The translations under genes were made by a program, and so were the position numbers. The notes beneath the pieces are model-generated. The model was not told the origin of the DNA and ran no database searches. It saw only the letters and a program-made list of their open reading frames with translations. Source: Epiperipatus broadwayi (Eukaryota; Onychophora; Udeonychophora; Euonychophora; Peripatidae). From it: a stretch of DNA of 64,000 bases. Positions 1 through 10,306 of this stretch are shown here, piece after piece (positions within the stretch are counted from its first letter, which is position 1; every line of letters starts with the position of its first letter). Location of the stretch: contig JAQFVV010000347.1 in NCBI GenBank assembly GCA_028023455.1, positions 618,001 to 682,000 on the forward strand, given 5' to 3'.

Positions 1-99
1 GCCAACTCTAGTGGACATCAGAACAGTGCTCCAGTTTCAAGCACAAGTGGATATAAGTATAGTAGAAAAAATGATAAGAAGCCTCCAAACAAAAACTAA
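1..99 (+). CDS. Possible 3' end of a coding exon or element ORF, cut by the window edge
   Basis: From base 1 this frame reads 32 codons of mixed, serine- and lysine-rich composition and then stops at TAA 97-99. Its base composition is more balanced than the DNA that follows. I recognise no domain. It may be the last part of a transposon ORF, of a host exon, or chance; the window edge prevents a decision. Confidence 0.2.
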   Translation, partial: ANSSGHQNSAPVSSTSGYKYSRKNDKKPPNKN

Positions 100-1098
100 G
101 CCTAAAGAAAATAAATGGACGGATATGTCAGTTTGATGAAACGGATAACGTCATGGAATCACAAGAAATAAAGTTGATTTTTTTTACATATGACAGGTGG
201 GGCAAATCATCTCATGACAAATAATTAAAGTTACAATAATAAGTAAATAAGAAAAAAAAGTAGTAGTGTTCATGAAGTGAAATCAATGATAAGCTTAATG
301 TGTGTTTAGGTGCAGTCAAGCACAGCAAAACAAATGTCGTAAATAAAGTAACAACAGAAAAAACGGAAATTGGTAAATAATTTATTCGTGCAACAATCTG
401 TCAATTGTAAATGCAGATATAATTAGCAAATAAATAAAAGTAAAAGTAGAAATAAGAATTGTTTAGGCTCATTAATGATCCAATTAATAATTAATAAAGT
501 AAAATAAGCGAATAATAGTGATAATACTTAAATGATAGATATCACTAATAGGTGCATGAGGTTGCAGATTGAGGCATATGTGTGTGTGTGGATGCATTAT
601 GTTTGGGTCATATTTTGAATTTGATTTAGCTGACTCTTTGCTAACTGTAGATTCTCATGGTGTTTGGTGGTAAACTTTTAAATGAAGAGCCAGTAAGAAT
701 CCTGGACTCATTACATAATAAGAATTAGTGTCTCGAAATAAATAAATAAATAAATAAAGAAATAAGAATTTGTTGTTTGCGCAAGATGAACAGGCAGTAG
801 AAATATCCTGCTGTACACACACTTTAAACCCTTTTAAGTTTTTTAATAGAGAGGTAAGTTGTGCCATGGTCTCATATGCGTAGAGATTAAATTGATTGAT
901 CAGCCAAAATAGATCGGAATGAATTGAGTAGTTTTACCTAGCTGTCTCTCTGCAGTCATTCTCATCATCATCACTTGTCGTGATAGAGTGGCAAATTACA
1001 TAATAGAAGCAGAAGTAATAGTTGAAAGCAAAGAATTAAAATAAGCTCTCATCTCAGACTAAGATTTGACCTGATTTTAATTCTCAAAAGCGGGCGGA
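100..1098. other. AT-rich DNA without a recognisable gene
   Basis: I see no coding signal here. A short (AAAT)n run lies near 742-762 and a short GT-rich run near 578-590. It ends in a purine-rich tract (AAAGCGGGCGGAG) directly before position 1099, which is why an LTR boundary is suggested there. Confidence 0.5.
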
Positions 1099-1135
1099 GT
1101 GTAATGTGATGACCACATAAAGTCGTTGTCACACA
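1084..1135 (+). mobile_element. Candidate polypurine tract and LTR start
   Basis: A purine-rich tract AAAGCGGGCGGAG is followed at once by TGTAATGTGATGACC. This is the arrangement seen where the internal part of many LTR retrotransposons meets the 3' LTR (polypurine tract, then TG). No second copy of the LTR is in the window and no pol-like frame is visible upstream, so this rests on the junction alone. Confidence 0.25.
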
Positions 1136-1282
1136 TATATATTTATTAATAAACTTAGATAAGTTAGCTACTAGAAAGTAATAAAGGTAAATGGGTTAGC
1201 TACTAGAAATTAAAAAAAAAGAAGAAAAAGAAAAAGTTGAGATTCAGAAATGTTGAAATTACTTTGATTTTTTATTAATAGT

Positions 1283-1423
1283 AAGAGAAGGGGAGGGGGT
1301 GCATAAAGAAATGCATCTCTTTCAATCTTTTTAAAAAAACAACTAGTTAGTCAAATGCTTGAAAGTTATTTCTGTTATTGTGGGAGAGGGGAAGGGGATG
1401 CATAAAGAAATGCGTCTTTTTCT
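1283..1423 (+). repeat. Two direct repeats with ~101 bp period
   Basis: A ~40 bp segment (purine-rich block, then GCATAAAGAAATGC, then a pyrimidine block) occurs at 1283-1322 and again at 1384-1423 with few differences. Each unit can fold because GCAT...ATGC is self-complementary. Nearby, TTAGCTACTAGAAA is also repeated (about 1164 and 1196). The role is unknown; local tandem duplication is likely. Confidence 0.5.
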
Positions 1424-1835
1424 CTCGCATAAAAACTATTGTGATAAATTCAAATAAAGTGTAAAACATAAACTTGAAAAATGAATTATAAACTTTTAAG
1501 TAAAAATTAAAATGAAATATGTAATATAAAAACAATATGGCCATATAAATTAGAGGTGTGAAAGTTTGTTGGACTAATTGAATTCCTCGGACAAAGAAGA
1601 ATGTATATGAAAGAAAAGTTTATAACTATAGCTCGATTAATTAAAACCTACATTCCAGCCGCTAATTAAAGAAATTGATAAGAATTCATTGGAAATCTAA
1701 GCATTAATTAAATTTCACAAAAAAAAAAAAACAATGAACAAAAGAAAGGACAGTAAGACCAGAATTACAATTATTATCTGATTATTACGAGTAGAGATTT
1801 TGAAGAAGCAGCAGTTAAAAAGAAAAATGAAAGAA

Positions 1836-1905
1836 GTGCGCGGCTAGTGGTGTTAAAGGGATGTGGGTTCGTACTCGACCCGTCTCACTCCTGACTCACA
1901 ATGTA
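1836..1905 (+). repeat. tRNA-like SINE head (candidate)
   Basis: GCGGCTAGTGGTGTTAAAG resembles a pol III A box, and GGTTCGTACTC about 30 bp downstream resembles a B box (9 of 11 matches to GGTTCGANNCC). The segment is GC-richer than its surroundings. It does not fold into a good tRNA, so a tRNA-derived SINE is more likely than a tRNA gene. Confidence 0.35.
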
Positions 1906-1936
1906 TAAGATCTAGGCCTGACCTGCTAGAGAGACC

Positions 1937-2143
1937 ATGGCTTCTGTAACTGAACGACTTAAAATCTACTTAAAGAGTCAAGAAGAAGTAAGAACTGGAA
2001 CGAGAAATAACCAAATCAAATTGAGAGAGAAAACCAATCCAGCTGACAGTGAAGGACATACCGTCTCTACAAAAAAAGGGATGATCTCCCAATGGACGAT
2101 AACGAGCGCTCTAAATGAATGCCCATGGAAACAATTACAATGA
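1937..2143 (+). CDS. Unassigned 68-codon ORF after the tRNA-like head
   Basis: The frame runs from ATG to TGA with a hydrophilic, lysine/serine/threonine-rich product and less biased composition than nearby DNA. I recognise no family. It may belong to the mobile element whose LTR-like junction lies near 1099, or be chance. Confidence 0.15.
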   Translation: MASVTERLKIYLKSQEEVRTGTRNNQIKLREKTNPADSEGHTVSTKKGMISQWTITSALNECPWKQLQ

Positions 2144-2351
2144 AAACTTAGGTAATTAAAGCAGGCATGCATTTTATTTTAATATTCATAAATTCATAAG
2201 GAAGGAACAATCTTGATAAATCTAGAACTCTGCCCAATAGGGCTTCAAAATAACTTTAATATTCAATAGGTTTTTCCCTATTTTATTATAGTTACATATT
2301 TATATAAGTGTGTATTTTATTGTGTAATTTTTTATATCATCATCATCATCA

Positions 2352-5168
2352 TCAACCATTATCAATCCACTGCAGGATGAAGGTCTCTCCAAGTTTAATC
2401 CATCTTCTCTGATCTTTAGCTTCTCTTCTCCACAACACCCCTGCACATTTTCTTATTTCATCCATCCATCTCACATGTGGTCTCTTTCTGGGTCTTTTAC
2501 AATCTCTTGGAATCCAGTTTAAAATTTCAATTGTCCATCTATTATCATCTTTTCTATCAATATGTCCAGCCCAACTCCATTTCAATCTTTTATTTTTTTC
2601 AATAAGGTCAGTAACACCTGTTTGTTGTCTTACCCATACATTGCGTTTTCGATCTCTTCTAGTTACTCCCAACATACATCTCTCCATACTCCTTTGAGTG
2701 GTCTGAAGTCTCTGTATTGCTCTTTTATTAAGTGTCCAAGTCTCAGATCCATAAGTAAGAACTGGTAAAACACATTTGTTAAAAACCATCCTTTTCAAAC
2801 ACATAGGCATATTTCCTTTTAGTATCAAGTTATTTCTACCAAAAGCACTCCAACCAAGTTTAATTCTATGATTAATTTCCTCCATTATGTTTCCATCTGT
2901 ATTAATAATCTGACCAAGGTATTTGTAACTGTTAACTTCTTCTAATTCTTCATAATCAATCTTTATTTTCATATTTTGAGCAAATCGATTAAACATTACT
3001 TTAGTCTTTTTAACATTTATCTTTAGTCCTACTTTTCTACTTTCATCTGCTAACTCCTGCAACATTTCCTGCAGCTCTGAAGCATTATTTGCAAAAACAA
3101 CTATATCATCTGCGAAATCTAAATGACTTAAATATTCTCCATTTACTTTCACTCCTTTAGTTTCCCATTTTAATCCACAAAATACTTCTTGCAGCACTGC
3201 TGTAAAGAGTTTTGGAGATATGGAGACACCTTGTCTTACACCTTTTTCAATGTTGATTTTTCCAGTATCATTATGTAATCTAATTGTTGCTGTTGCATTT
3301 TTATAAATATTCTTTAAAATATGACAATATCCTGGATCAATACCTTGATGATCCAATGCTTTAATCACTGAAGAAATGTGTATAGAATCGAATGCTTTTT
3401 CATAATCTACAAATCCAAAACATAATGACAACTCATATTTATTTGTCCTTTCTATGACTTCTCTCAATACCTGGATATGATCTATTGTAATTAAACCACT
3501 TTTAAAACCAGCTTGTTCTCTTGGTTGGTGGAAATCCAAAGTTCTCTGTAGATGAGTTGTAATTATCTTGGTAAAAATTTTATATAAAACTGATAAAAGG
3601 CTGATAGGTCTGTAATTTCTAATATCTTCTTTATCACCTTTTTTAAATATTAATATTATTACTGCATTTTTCCAATCTTCCGGTACATCTTTATCATTTA
3701 GACATTTGGTATACAACTTTGCTAAAATTGTTTCTATTTCTTCACCTGCTTCTTTTAATATATCAATTATAATTCCATCATTTACTGGAGCCTTTCCTTT
3801 CTTCATACACTTAATTGCATGTCTCACTTCTTCATTTAAAAGTCTGGGCAATTCGAAAGATGTAATAGATATAGGAGGTACTTGTTCTTTATTACTATAT
3901 AATTCTTGATAAAAATCTTCTACCAATTTCATGATGTCATCTCTCTTTTTAGTAATAATTCCATCTTTTTTTCTTATTGCAGATATAAATTTCCTACCAA
4001 TACCAAAATGTTGTTTAACATTTTTGAGACTTTTATTTTCTTCTACAGCTTTCCTTGCTATTTCACAGTTATACTTTCTTATATCATTTTCAACTCTTTT
4101 CCGTACCATTTTACAAAATTCGAGATATTCAATTCTTTTTAATACATCATTTTTGTATATCTTCATATTCCTTCTTTTCTTCATAAATTCTCTAGTTTCA
4201 GTAGAAATTTTATTAGTCAATTGCTGCTTTTTTCTACCAGCTATGTTTGTTGCAGTTTTTAAAAGTGTATCAGTTATTTTCATATTAATTTCATTCAAAT
4301 CTGTATCATGTTCAAAATCTCCTAACACTTGAAACCTATTTATAAGTTCTAATTTAAATTCATTAGAATGTTTCTGAAGATTAGGAATATCAACTGTAAA
4401 TATTGTTTTTCTTAATAATTTTTGTCTTTCTAGTTTTACATTAACACGTAACTTACACCTTACTAATCGATGATCACTTCCTGTGTTAAATTTATTAAGA
4501 ACATTACAATCTTGAAATATGTATTTTCTGTTAGTCAAAATATAATCCAATTCTGCTGTACCTTCATTTGGATGCTTCCATGTCCATTTCCTTTTAACAT
4601 TTTTCTCAAAAAATGAATTAATAATATAAAGTTTTTCTTTTTCTGCAAACTCCACAAGTCTATGTCCTCTCTCATTTCTATTACCATAACCAAAATTACC
4701 TACAGCAATTTCATCTTTCATTTGTCTACCAATTCTAGCATTAAAGTCTCCCATAACAATTTTAAAATGTTGTTTACTCTGATCAAAAGCCTTTTGTACA
4801 TCCATATAAAAATCTTCTACTACTTCATCACTATGAGAACTTGTTGGGGCATAAACCTGAATTATCTGCATTTGGTATCTGCTATTAAGTTGTATAACTA
4901 ATCTTGCCACTCTGTCCGATACACCATCAATCTCCACAATATTGTTCTTCCACTTTTTATTTATAATGAATCCTACTCCACTTGTATTTCCAATATGTGT
5001 GCCTTTATAATAGAGTATATGTCCACTTTTTAAATCAATTGTTTCTTCTCCTTTTCTTCTAACTTCACAAAGTCCAATAATGTCCCATTTAATATAAGAC
5101 AGTTCTTCTTCTAATTCTTGCAATCTTCCTTCACTTGAAAGTGATCTGCAGTTGTAAGTACCTAAAAG
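2352..5168 (-). CDS. RTE endonuclease-reverse transcriptase (main ORF), intact
   Basis: This protein nicks target DNA and reverse-transcribes the element RNA (target-primed reverse transcription). Numbered from an in-frame TTG at 5123 it has 923 residues. The AP-endonuclease domain spans about 1-225, with catalytic-type residues Glu20 (GLCEVRR), YAPTS at 91-95, GDFNAR at 125-130 and SDHR at 216-219. The reverse transcriptase spans about 430-800: NYRPISLL at 503-510, VDYEKAFDS at 572-580, GVRQG at 628-632 and the catalytic FADD at 670-673. The C-terminal region has the RTE-type W-x-GH, R-W and KRPRKRPHVRW patterns. The frame is open from 5168, just after TGA 5171-5169, and has no ATG near its start; the next Met is about residue 85. 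So translation probably depends on the overlapping small ORF or a non-AUG start. The family assignment rests on motifs; activity is inference. Confidence 0.93.
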   Translation of the reverse strand, partial: LLGTYNCRSLSSEGRLQELEEELSYIKWDIIGLCEVRRKGEETIDLKSGHILYYKGTHIGNTSGVGFIINKKWKNNIVEIDGVSDRVARLVIQLNSRYQMQIIQVYAPTSSHSDEVVEDFYMDVQKAFDQSKQHFKIVMGDFNARIGRQMKDEIAVGNFGYGNRNERGHRLVEFAEKEKLYIINSFFEKNVKRKWTWKHPNEGTAELDYILTNRKYIFQDCNVLNKFNTGSDHRLVRCKLRVNVKLERQKLLRKTIFTVDIPNLQKHSNEFKLELINRFQVLGDFEHDTDLNEINMKITDTLLKTATNIAGRKKQQLTNKISTETREFMKKRRNMKIYKNDVLKRIEYLEFCKMVRKRVENDIRKYNCEIARKAVEENKSLKNVKQHFGIGRKFISAIRKKDGIITKKRDDIMKLVEDFYQELYSNKEQVPPISITSFELPRLLNEEVRHAIKCMKKGKAPVNDGIIIDILKEAGEEIETILAKLYTKCLNDKDVPEDWKNAVIILIFKKGDKEDIRNYRPISLLSVLYKIFTKIITTHLQRTLDFHQPREQAGFKSGLITIDHIQVLREVIERTNKYELSLCFGFVDYEKAFDSIHISSVIKALDHQGIDPGYCHILKNIYKNATATIRLHNDTGKINIEKGVRQGVSISPKLFTAVLQEVFCGLKWETKGVKVNGEYLSHLDFADDIVVFANNASELQEMLQELADESRKVGLKINVKKTKVMFNRFAQNMKIKIDYEELEEVNSYKYLGQIINTDGNIMEEINHRIKLGWSAFGRNNLILKGNMPMCLKRMVFNKCVLPVLTYGSETWTLNKRAIQRLQTTQRSMERCMLGVTRRDRKRNVWVRQQTGVTDLIEKNKRLKWSWAGHIDRKDDNRWTIEILNWIPRDCKRPRKRPHVRWMDEIRKCAGVLWRREAKDQRRWIKLGETFILQWIDNG

Positions 5169-5304
5169 TCATCATCAAATGGCAGCCTGGGTCCACAATC
5201 AGGGGATTCTTAGCACCCTCCGCCTTCGGCCACCAACCGCTGCCTTGGTTGGTGACTTTACAGCCTCCTGGGAATAAGGGCCATGCTTTATTTTTGTCTG
5301 TCAT
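5131..5304 (-). CDS. Small RTE ORF1, 57 residues, overlapping the main ORF
   Basis: An ATG at 5304-5302 opens a 57-codon frame ending at TGA 5133-5131. It overlaps the open main frame by 38 nt; the main frame is +1 relative to it. The overlap contains TGATGATG, suited to termination-reinitiation or frameshifting. RTE elements are known to carry a very short, poorly conserved ORF1 overlapping ORF2. The product is rich in Gly, Pro, Trp and Lys, with no recognised domain. In copy 2 the matching leader is alignable but has lost the ATG. The coding role is inferred from position. Confidence 0.5.
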   Translation of the reverse strand: MTDKNKAWPLFPGGCKVTNQGSGWWPKAEGAKNPLIVDPGCHLMMTFRYLQLQITFK

Positions 5305-5565
5305 AATTGTATATATGTATTGGAAAAATATTTATCATTTACACAAACATTCATTCTGCCTTATCAGGCAACTGAGAAGAAAGACCATGGTGTTTCTTGA
5401 TCTTAAACTCAGAGGTAAAAGGCCAATAAACTCACCACGCTGGCTAATGCATGTTGGTGAGCAGCCCATTCATGTTCGTATACTATATGAATAATCACAT
5501 AGTAATAACAGCTGCAACGACAAGAATGTATGGAGTGGACATTAGGAATTTGCCCTGCTCAGTTC

Positions 5566-6209
5566 CTCTTATTACTCTTATGTATTTATATCAGTGTGAT
5601 TGCCATTAAACATTATTCATTATTTAAAAGTGTTTAGACTTGCGTTATAGTATTATCACCAAGCTACGACAGGGGAGGGGACTGTAATTTATTGATTAAA
5701 GGGTAAGGCTGTTTTTAAAGTTATTCATGTGCTGATTGTTTGTGAGAATCTCTCAATTATATAAAAATAAATAGCAAGCATTGGACATTTGTAAATTTCT
5801 TGGAAATAGTTTTGCTTTGTTCAGCAGCCAAGAGTATTTTGACCGGGAAATATAACACCAAGATAATATGTACGTATTGCCTCAGGGTTCGGTCAAGGGT
5901 ACAGATATGAAGTAAATTTGTATCTGTATTTGCTCTCTGCTTGCATTGTAACAGCATTGGCTATTAATTAAAATGATTGATAAATTCGTACTAAAACTAA
6001 ACTAAATAAACAATATCCATTACAGTTGGAGATCAAGCCGGGATATTTTGGTGATAGATAATTGATTAATAAAGAGATAAATGAAAGGAAGAATAAAATG
6101 CTATAAAATAAATGTAAGTGAAAATAAGTAGAATAAAATAATAAAATAGAAATCAATTGATCAATCAGGCCAAAAGTCATTTTTCTGTTACAATATATAT
6201 ATATATATA
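5566..6209. other. AT-rich spacer without a recognisable gene
   Basis: I see no coding signal or clear repeat. It ends in a short (TA)n run at about 6193-6209 that abuts the first LTR-like repeat. Confidence 0.5.
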
Positions 6210-6597
6210 GTTTATTAATTTTATATCATAATTTCAAAAGCACAGTTAACCAATATTGGGTTTAAAAGAGAAAGGATTTTAATATGAACATAAAGTTTGT
6301 GTATTTTATTTGTATTTTACTACTTAAATATAAACAATTTATAGATTGATGATGGCTGGTAGGATTCCACTGAATTCATTGTGAACATGGTAAATATATT
6401 TATAATTCATCATTATCATTATGAATAACAATTTAGTGAATATATGGGAGTGAGTACTAAATAAGGCTTAGTGTTCATGGCTGATGATGGATGGAGGTAA
6501 CCATTTTACAGCAGTGAATTTTCCATTGGATGTATCTGGGGGGTTTTTATATTTTATTATTATTTTGATTTTATACTGGGATTATTGTATTAGGAAG
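6210..6597 (+). repeat. Left LTR-like repeat
   Basis: This is the upstream member of the pair flanking the gag remnant. It matches 9945-10306 over almost its whole length, with scattered substitutions and a longer 5' part (extra bases around 6238-6285). No clear TG...CA ends are seen. Confidence 0.6.
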
Positions 6598-6749
6598 AAC
6601 AAAAAAAGGTATATGTTAGAAATTTGGGATACTAGAGTGATTGAATCAAAAATATGAGATATTTATGAAAGAATGGATGGTTATAAGGTTGGTCAGAGTT
6701 ATCAGATTATAGAAATATGAAGTAAGACAGAAGTTATGACCACTAGTCC

Positions 6750-7540
6750 ATTTGATGGGTATCCTAAACATGAAATACTTACTCCTAACAACAATGTTAG
6801 TTAAGAAAATAGGCTTGGTCTTGCTGAGATGCCTGAATCCAGGGCATGTTCAGGAAGTGTTAGATGAAAATGGGAATAATACAGGTTTTCTCACACTTAT
6901 GTTTATTTCTATTAAGCTCTTTAGAGGTGATACTGTGGAGAATCCTTTAGAATACCTCCATAATTTAGAAGTTATTTTCATTGTGTAATATGGGAGAAAG
7001 GAAGAAACTGGCCATTGCTTGCAACCACTTATATGTGACTCCAAAGGATTAGTGGAAATATTTTTAAAAGCCTATTACTTATGGTGATTTTAATCATCTT
7101 ATGCTTTCATTATTTTGGGGGAGTTGTAAACAAGATAACATTCATTATCAGGTTTCCCAAGAAAAATATAACCCCCATAAAGGGAATTATACACAATTCT
7201 TCCAAGGACAGGCTGTGAGATTAAAAATGTTAACAGCCTTTCCTCTTTCTGAAAACCAGATAGTGAGAATCTTGCAACATAATCTCCCTAAATCTGTTGA
7301 GCAAATTTTAATTACTTTCAACTGAAACACCATTGAGAAAGTTGCAGAGATTCTCAATGCTCTTGAAATTACTGAACATGTATATGATAATAAGCTAAAA
7401 CTCATAAAAGAGAGGAATGAATACCCTCTCAATAATGTTAATGTCCAGCACCCTACAATTAGTCAAGTATATAGACAGAGAAAGGGTGTACATCAAAGGC
7501 TTAAAAATTGCCATATTCTAGATGTGATACACCTATGAGT
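6750..7540 (+). pseudogene. Broken Ty3/gypsy-type gag (capsid) remnant
   Basis: Several frames together resemble retrotransposon gag capsid. At 6905-6970 the pattern is a basic-aromatic stretch, GD, then ENPLEYLHNLE. At 7145-7330 there are QEKYNPHKGNYTQFFQGQ and LSENQIVRILQHNLPKSVEQ. Downstream, IEKVAEILNALEITE follows a stop at 7324. Stops and frameshifts (for example near 6987 and 7045) break it. The major-homology-like middle part and the helical C-terminal part are in the expected order. Capsid would package element RNA; this copy cannot be expressed as one protein. Confidence 0.6.
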
Positions 7541-8734
7541 CAGTCCAAAACAAAACCTGCTATACCTAATAGTCAACCATCTACTAGTGGTATCACTGCC
7601 ATTGTTAAAAAGGGTTGTACAATGCCTGTAGTCTAATACCTTATTCTACAGTGGTATTGTAAAAGAATAGATATTTGTATACTATATAATAAAAGGAGGT
7701 AAATATATTTTTTTTGTTTATGTATTTACAAAATTGTTAGTATTTGTTTTCTCAAAGGCAGAGTCTGAAGTATTCATTAGTTATTTAATTATTGTAATCA
7801 AATTGCTGTCGTGGGATCCTTAATTACATTAAAAAAAATTAAAATTTTGTTCCCTTGGATCCGGGGATATTCTAACCTTATTACCCAACTCCATTTGAAG
7901 TAGGTCAATTGTCATTTGTAATGGTTTAAAAAGATTTAAAAAAAATTATATATTTTTTATATATAAATTCAAAGTGAATTACATTAATATGCAATTGAAG
8001 AAAAAACCTGATATTTTTATTTACATACATCTGTGCTGAGTATGTTATTTATATTTTTCTTTAGCTTATCATATATTATTTTGATATTATAAATTGATTG
8101 TAATGATTGATGTTTCAATATGATATAATTTAAGATGTGGTTAATTAGTGCAATTGAAATTATTCATATCAATAATTAAATTTTCCTATAATTTCTCATA
8201 TTTACTAAAATAAATGTAGTTTAAAATTTGGCATAATTTTATATTGGTTTTATTAAAAGGGTGAAATATAGAAATATCATTTATTAGATTTGAAAGTGGT
8301 TTAAACTAAATTCAATCCAGTTTAATTAATTGATAAGTTGTAATTCTCCTAAGTATTTTTTTTTAATTTTTTTTTAATGTTGAATGGTCTCAAGTTAGGA
8401 TTTGCAAATGAGAAAAAGATTTTTTTGTTGCTGTTTGGAGGTAAAGAAGAAAATAAGGAAGAAAAACTTCTTGTAAAATATTCTAAAATGAATTGGTAAT
8501 TATTATGAAGATGTAAAAGTTCAAAATTTCTATCCTAGGAAAAATTTGGTCTGATTCTTTTCAATTCATGACTGGGGGAAACAATATTCATCATATTTTT
8601 GGAATGCATTTAAGTAAAATGGTGTAAAGGAAAAGAAAACGGAATATGTAAATTAAAGTTTTGGTTTAATTTGAAATGTTAAGTTCAAAGGGAATATTAC
8701 TGATTAAATAATACACTTTCATATTAATCTATGT

Positions 8735-9170
8735 CATACTTTGGACTTTTGTGCTGCTTGGATAAATTCATTTTTTTTATTAGTTAATGAAATTATCAAA
8801 ACTATTTGGGATATGGATGACATATATTTAAGCATAAATTTATTGCTGTCAGTGAAGACCCTAAAATATATATTGTGCTTCAAACATCTTTACTGCTCAG
8901 ATAAAGTCATTTCATTTTCTTTTTTTTTTTTTGATTAATTAAAAAATTTGTTAAAGCTTACCTGGATATATTAACATGTTTGGAATTAATACTAAATTTC
9001 TAGTTGTGAGTAGAATTGTAAAATTATATATATTATACTTTGGATATTCATGTTGCTGTGATAAAATTATTCATTAAATTATTCATGACATCCTTAAAGA
9101 TTATTTGGATATGTGGACAGTGTTTATAATTTATTCAAGAAATCTAGCTATTAATGGAAATGTAAAATTA
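8735..9170 (+). repeat. Three diverged ~150-160 bp tandem units
   Basis: The sequence around 8740, 8878 and 9036 follows one pattern: a T-rich lead, GTGCTKC-like, AAYWTTYATGCTGCT-like, GATAAA-TCATT, then an AATTAT-rich stretch and TTTGGATAT. Divergence is high. It lies inside the presumed LTR element and may be its decayed internal part or an old satellite. Confidence 0.35.
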
Positions 9171-9427
9171 TATATGTGATAAAAGATAAATAATTGACCC
9201 GAAGTTACTTATAATGTTATCATGAAGTAAATCTTAATTTAAAATGGTGATATATTGGGCGATGAAACCAAGAATGCTGAATTTATTTTCCAGTAGAAGA
9301 CTCTACATTTGTATAATTATATTAGGAGTTATTTAGAGATATGAAATGTTTGGTGAGGTTTGTACTTTATAAATTATGGATGATTAACTGAAGATATTTG
9401 GATATCTAAGGTTTTCCTAGGAATATT

Positions 9428-9540
9428 TATTACTCTGGCTTGCATTGAGTGGTACTACTGTATGGAGAGTTTTGCCTGTTTTAATAACAGTTATGAGCAA
9501 GCATAAGAAACAGTGATTATATGATGTTATATTTATAATG
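9428..9540 (+). repeat. Dispersed inverted-repeat family, fragment
   Basis: It contains GGCTTGCATTGAGTGG, CTGTATGGAGAGTTTTGCCTG and TTAATAACAGTTATGAGCAAG, matching the right ends of the copies at 19.8 and 21.6 kb (the last block matches their left outer flank in reverse). Only one end is present. Confidence 0.6.
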
Positions 9541-9944
9541 CAATGAAAATATAGAAGAGGAGAGCAAGAACTTAATAATATTTGAATTATACACGCTGAA
9601 TGTATTTTAAGCGTTTAGTATTATTTTGGGTATTTTGCACAAGATTATGCGAAGTTAAAGAGTGTGTGAGGGTTTATTTTATATTTTTTGGGTGTGTACA
9701 TTTTATATTTAATAGTTATACATATGTCTGTGCGTAAATTATGGGTTTCTAATTAAAATAAAGATGAAGTAACATTAATATTTGATGTTAAGAAGGGGAC
9801 AGATGTTGGTCATTGATGATTAAAATTTACCATTATTTGTTTTCAAAGGTATTAAATGATATTATTGAACTTTAATATTGTGATGATAATACTTATTACC
9901 ATTTATTCTAAAATATGTTTAACAGCCTTATATATATATATATT

Positions 9945-10306
9945 AGTCTATTAATTTTATATCGTAATTTTATAATCGTAATTTCGATTTTAATAAAATG
10001 AACTTAAAGTTTGTGTATTTTACTTATATTTTACTACTTGAATATAAACAATTTATAGATTGATGATGGCTGGTAGGATTCTACTGAGTTCATTGTGTAC
10101 ATGATAAATGTATTCATAATTGTTCATTATCATTATAAATAACAATTTAGTGAATCTGTGAGAGCGAGTACTAAATAAGTCTTAGTGTTCATGGATGATG
10201 ATGGGTGGAGGTAACCATTTTACAGCTGTGAATTTTCCATTGGATGTTCCTGTTTTTTTTTAATTTTATTATTATTTTTATTTTATACTGGAATTATTGT
10301 ATTAGG
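9945..10306 (+). repeat. Right LTR-like repeat
   Basis: This is the downstream partner of 6210-6597. A purine-rich AAGAAGGGGACAG stands about 150 bp upstream (near 9790), farther than a polypurine tract should be, so the left limit may be misplaced or the element rearranged. Confidence 0.6.

Larger units (their letters stand above)
2338..5565 (-). mobile_element. RTE-clade non-LTR retrotransposon, near full length (copy 1)
   Basis: The element runs on the minus strand. Its 5' limit (~5565) is set by where similarity to copy 2 (46984-50110) stops. Its 3' end is a (GAT)n-type tail (TCATCATCATCATC at 2338-2352 on the plus strand), as in RTE elements, which end in short microsatellites rather than poly(A). 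The order is a 5' leader of about 260 nt, a small ORF (5131-5304), the main apurinic endonuclease plus reverse transcriptase frame (5168-2352), then the tail. With no stop or frameshift in over 2.8 kb, insertion is recent compared with the other three copies in the window. Confidence 0.9.
6210..10306 (+). mobile_element. Degenerate Ty3/gypsy-like LTR retrotransposon (probable)
   Basis: Two similar direct repeats, 6210-6597 and 9945-10306, enclose a broken gag frame. They share long blocks, for example TAAACAATTTATAGATTGATG and TGGAGGTAACCATTTTACAG, and end in the same TGTATTAGGAAG. Both begin next to short TA runs, so exact LTR ends and target duplications are not clear. Inside, only gag is recognisable; I see no protease, reverse transcriptase or integrase, so most of pol is deleted or too decayed. 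An alternative is two copies of an unrelated repeat flanking a gag fragment. Confidence 0.6.

Noticed and set aside
2562-4901. Several plus-strand open frames inside 2.3-5.1 kb
   Set aside because: They are antisense shadows of the intact RTE reverse transcriptase frame.
5135-5494. 119-codon plus-strand frame over the RTE leader
   Set aside because: It is antisense to the RTE 5' leader and small ORF, and the corresponding frame is not kept in copy 2.
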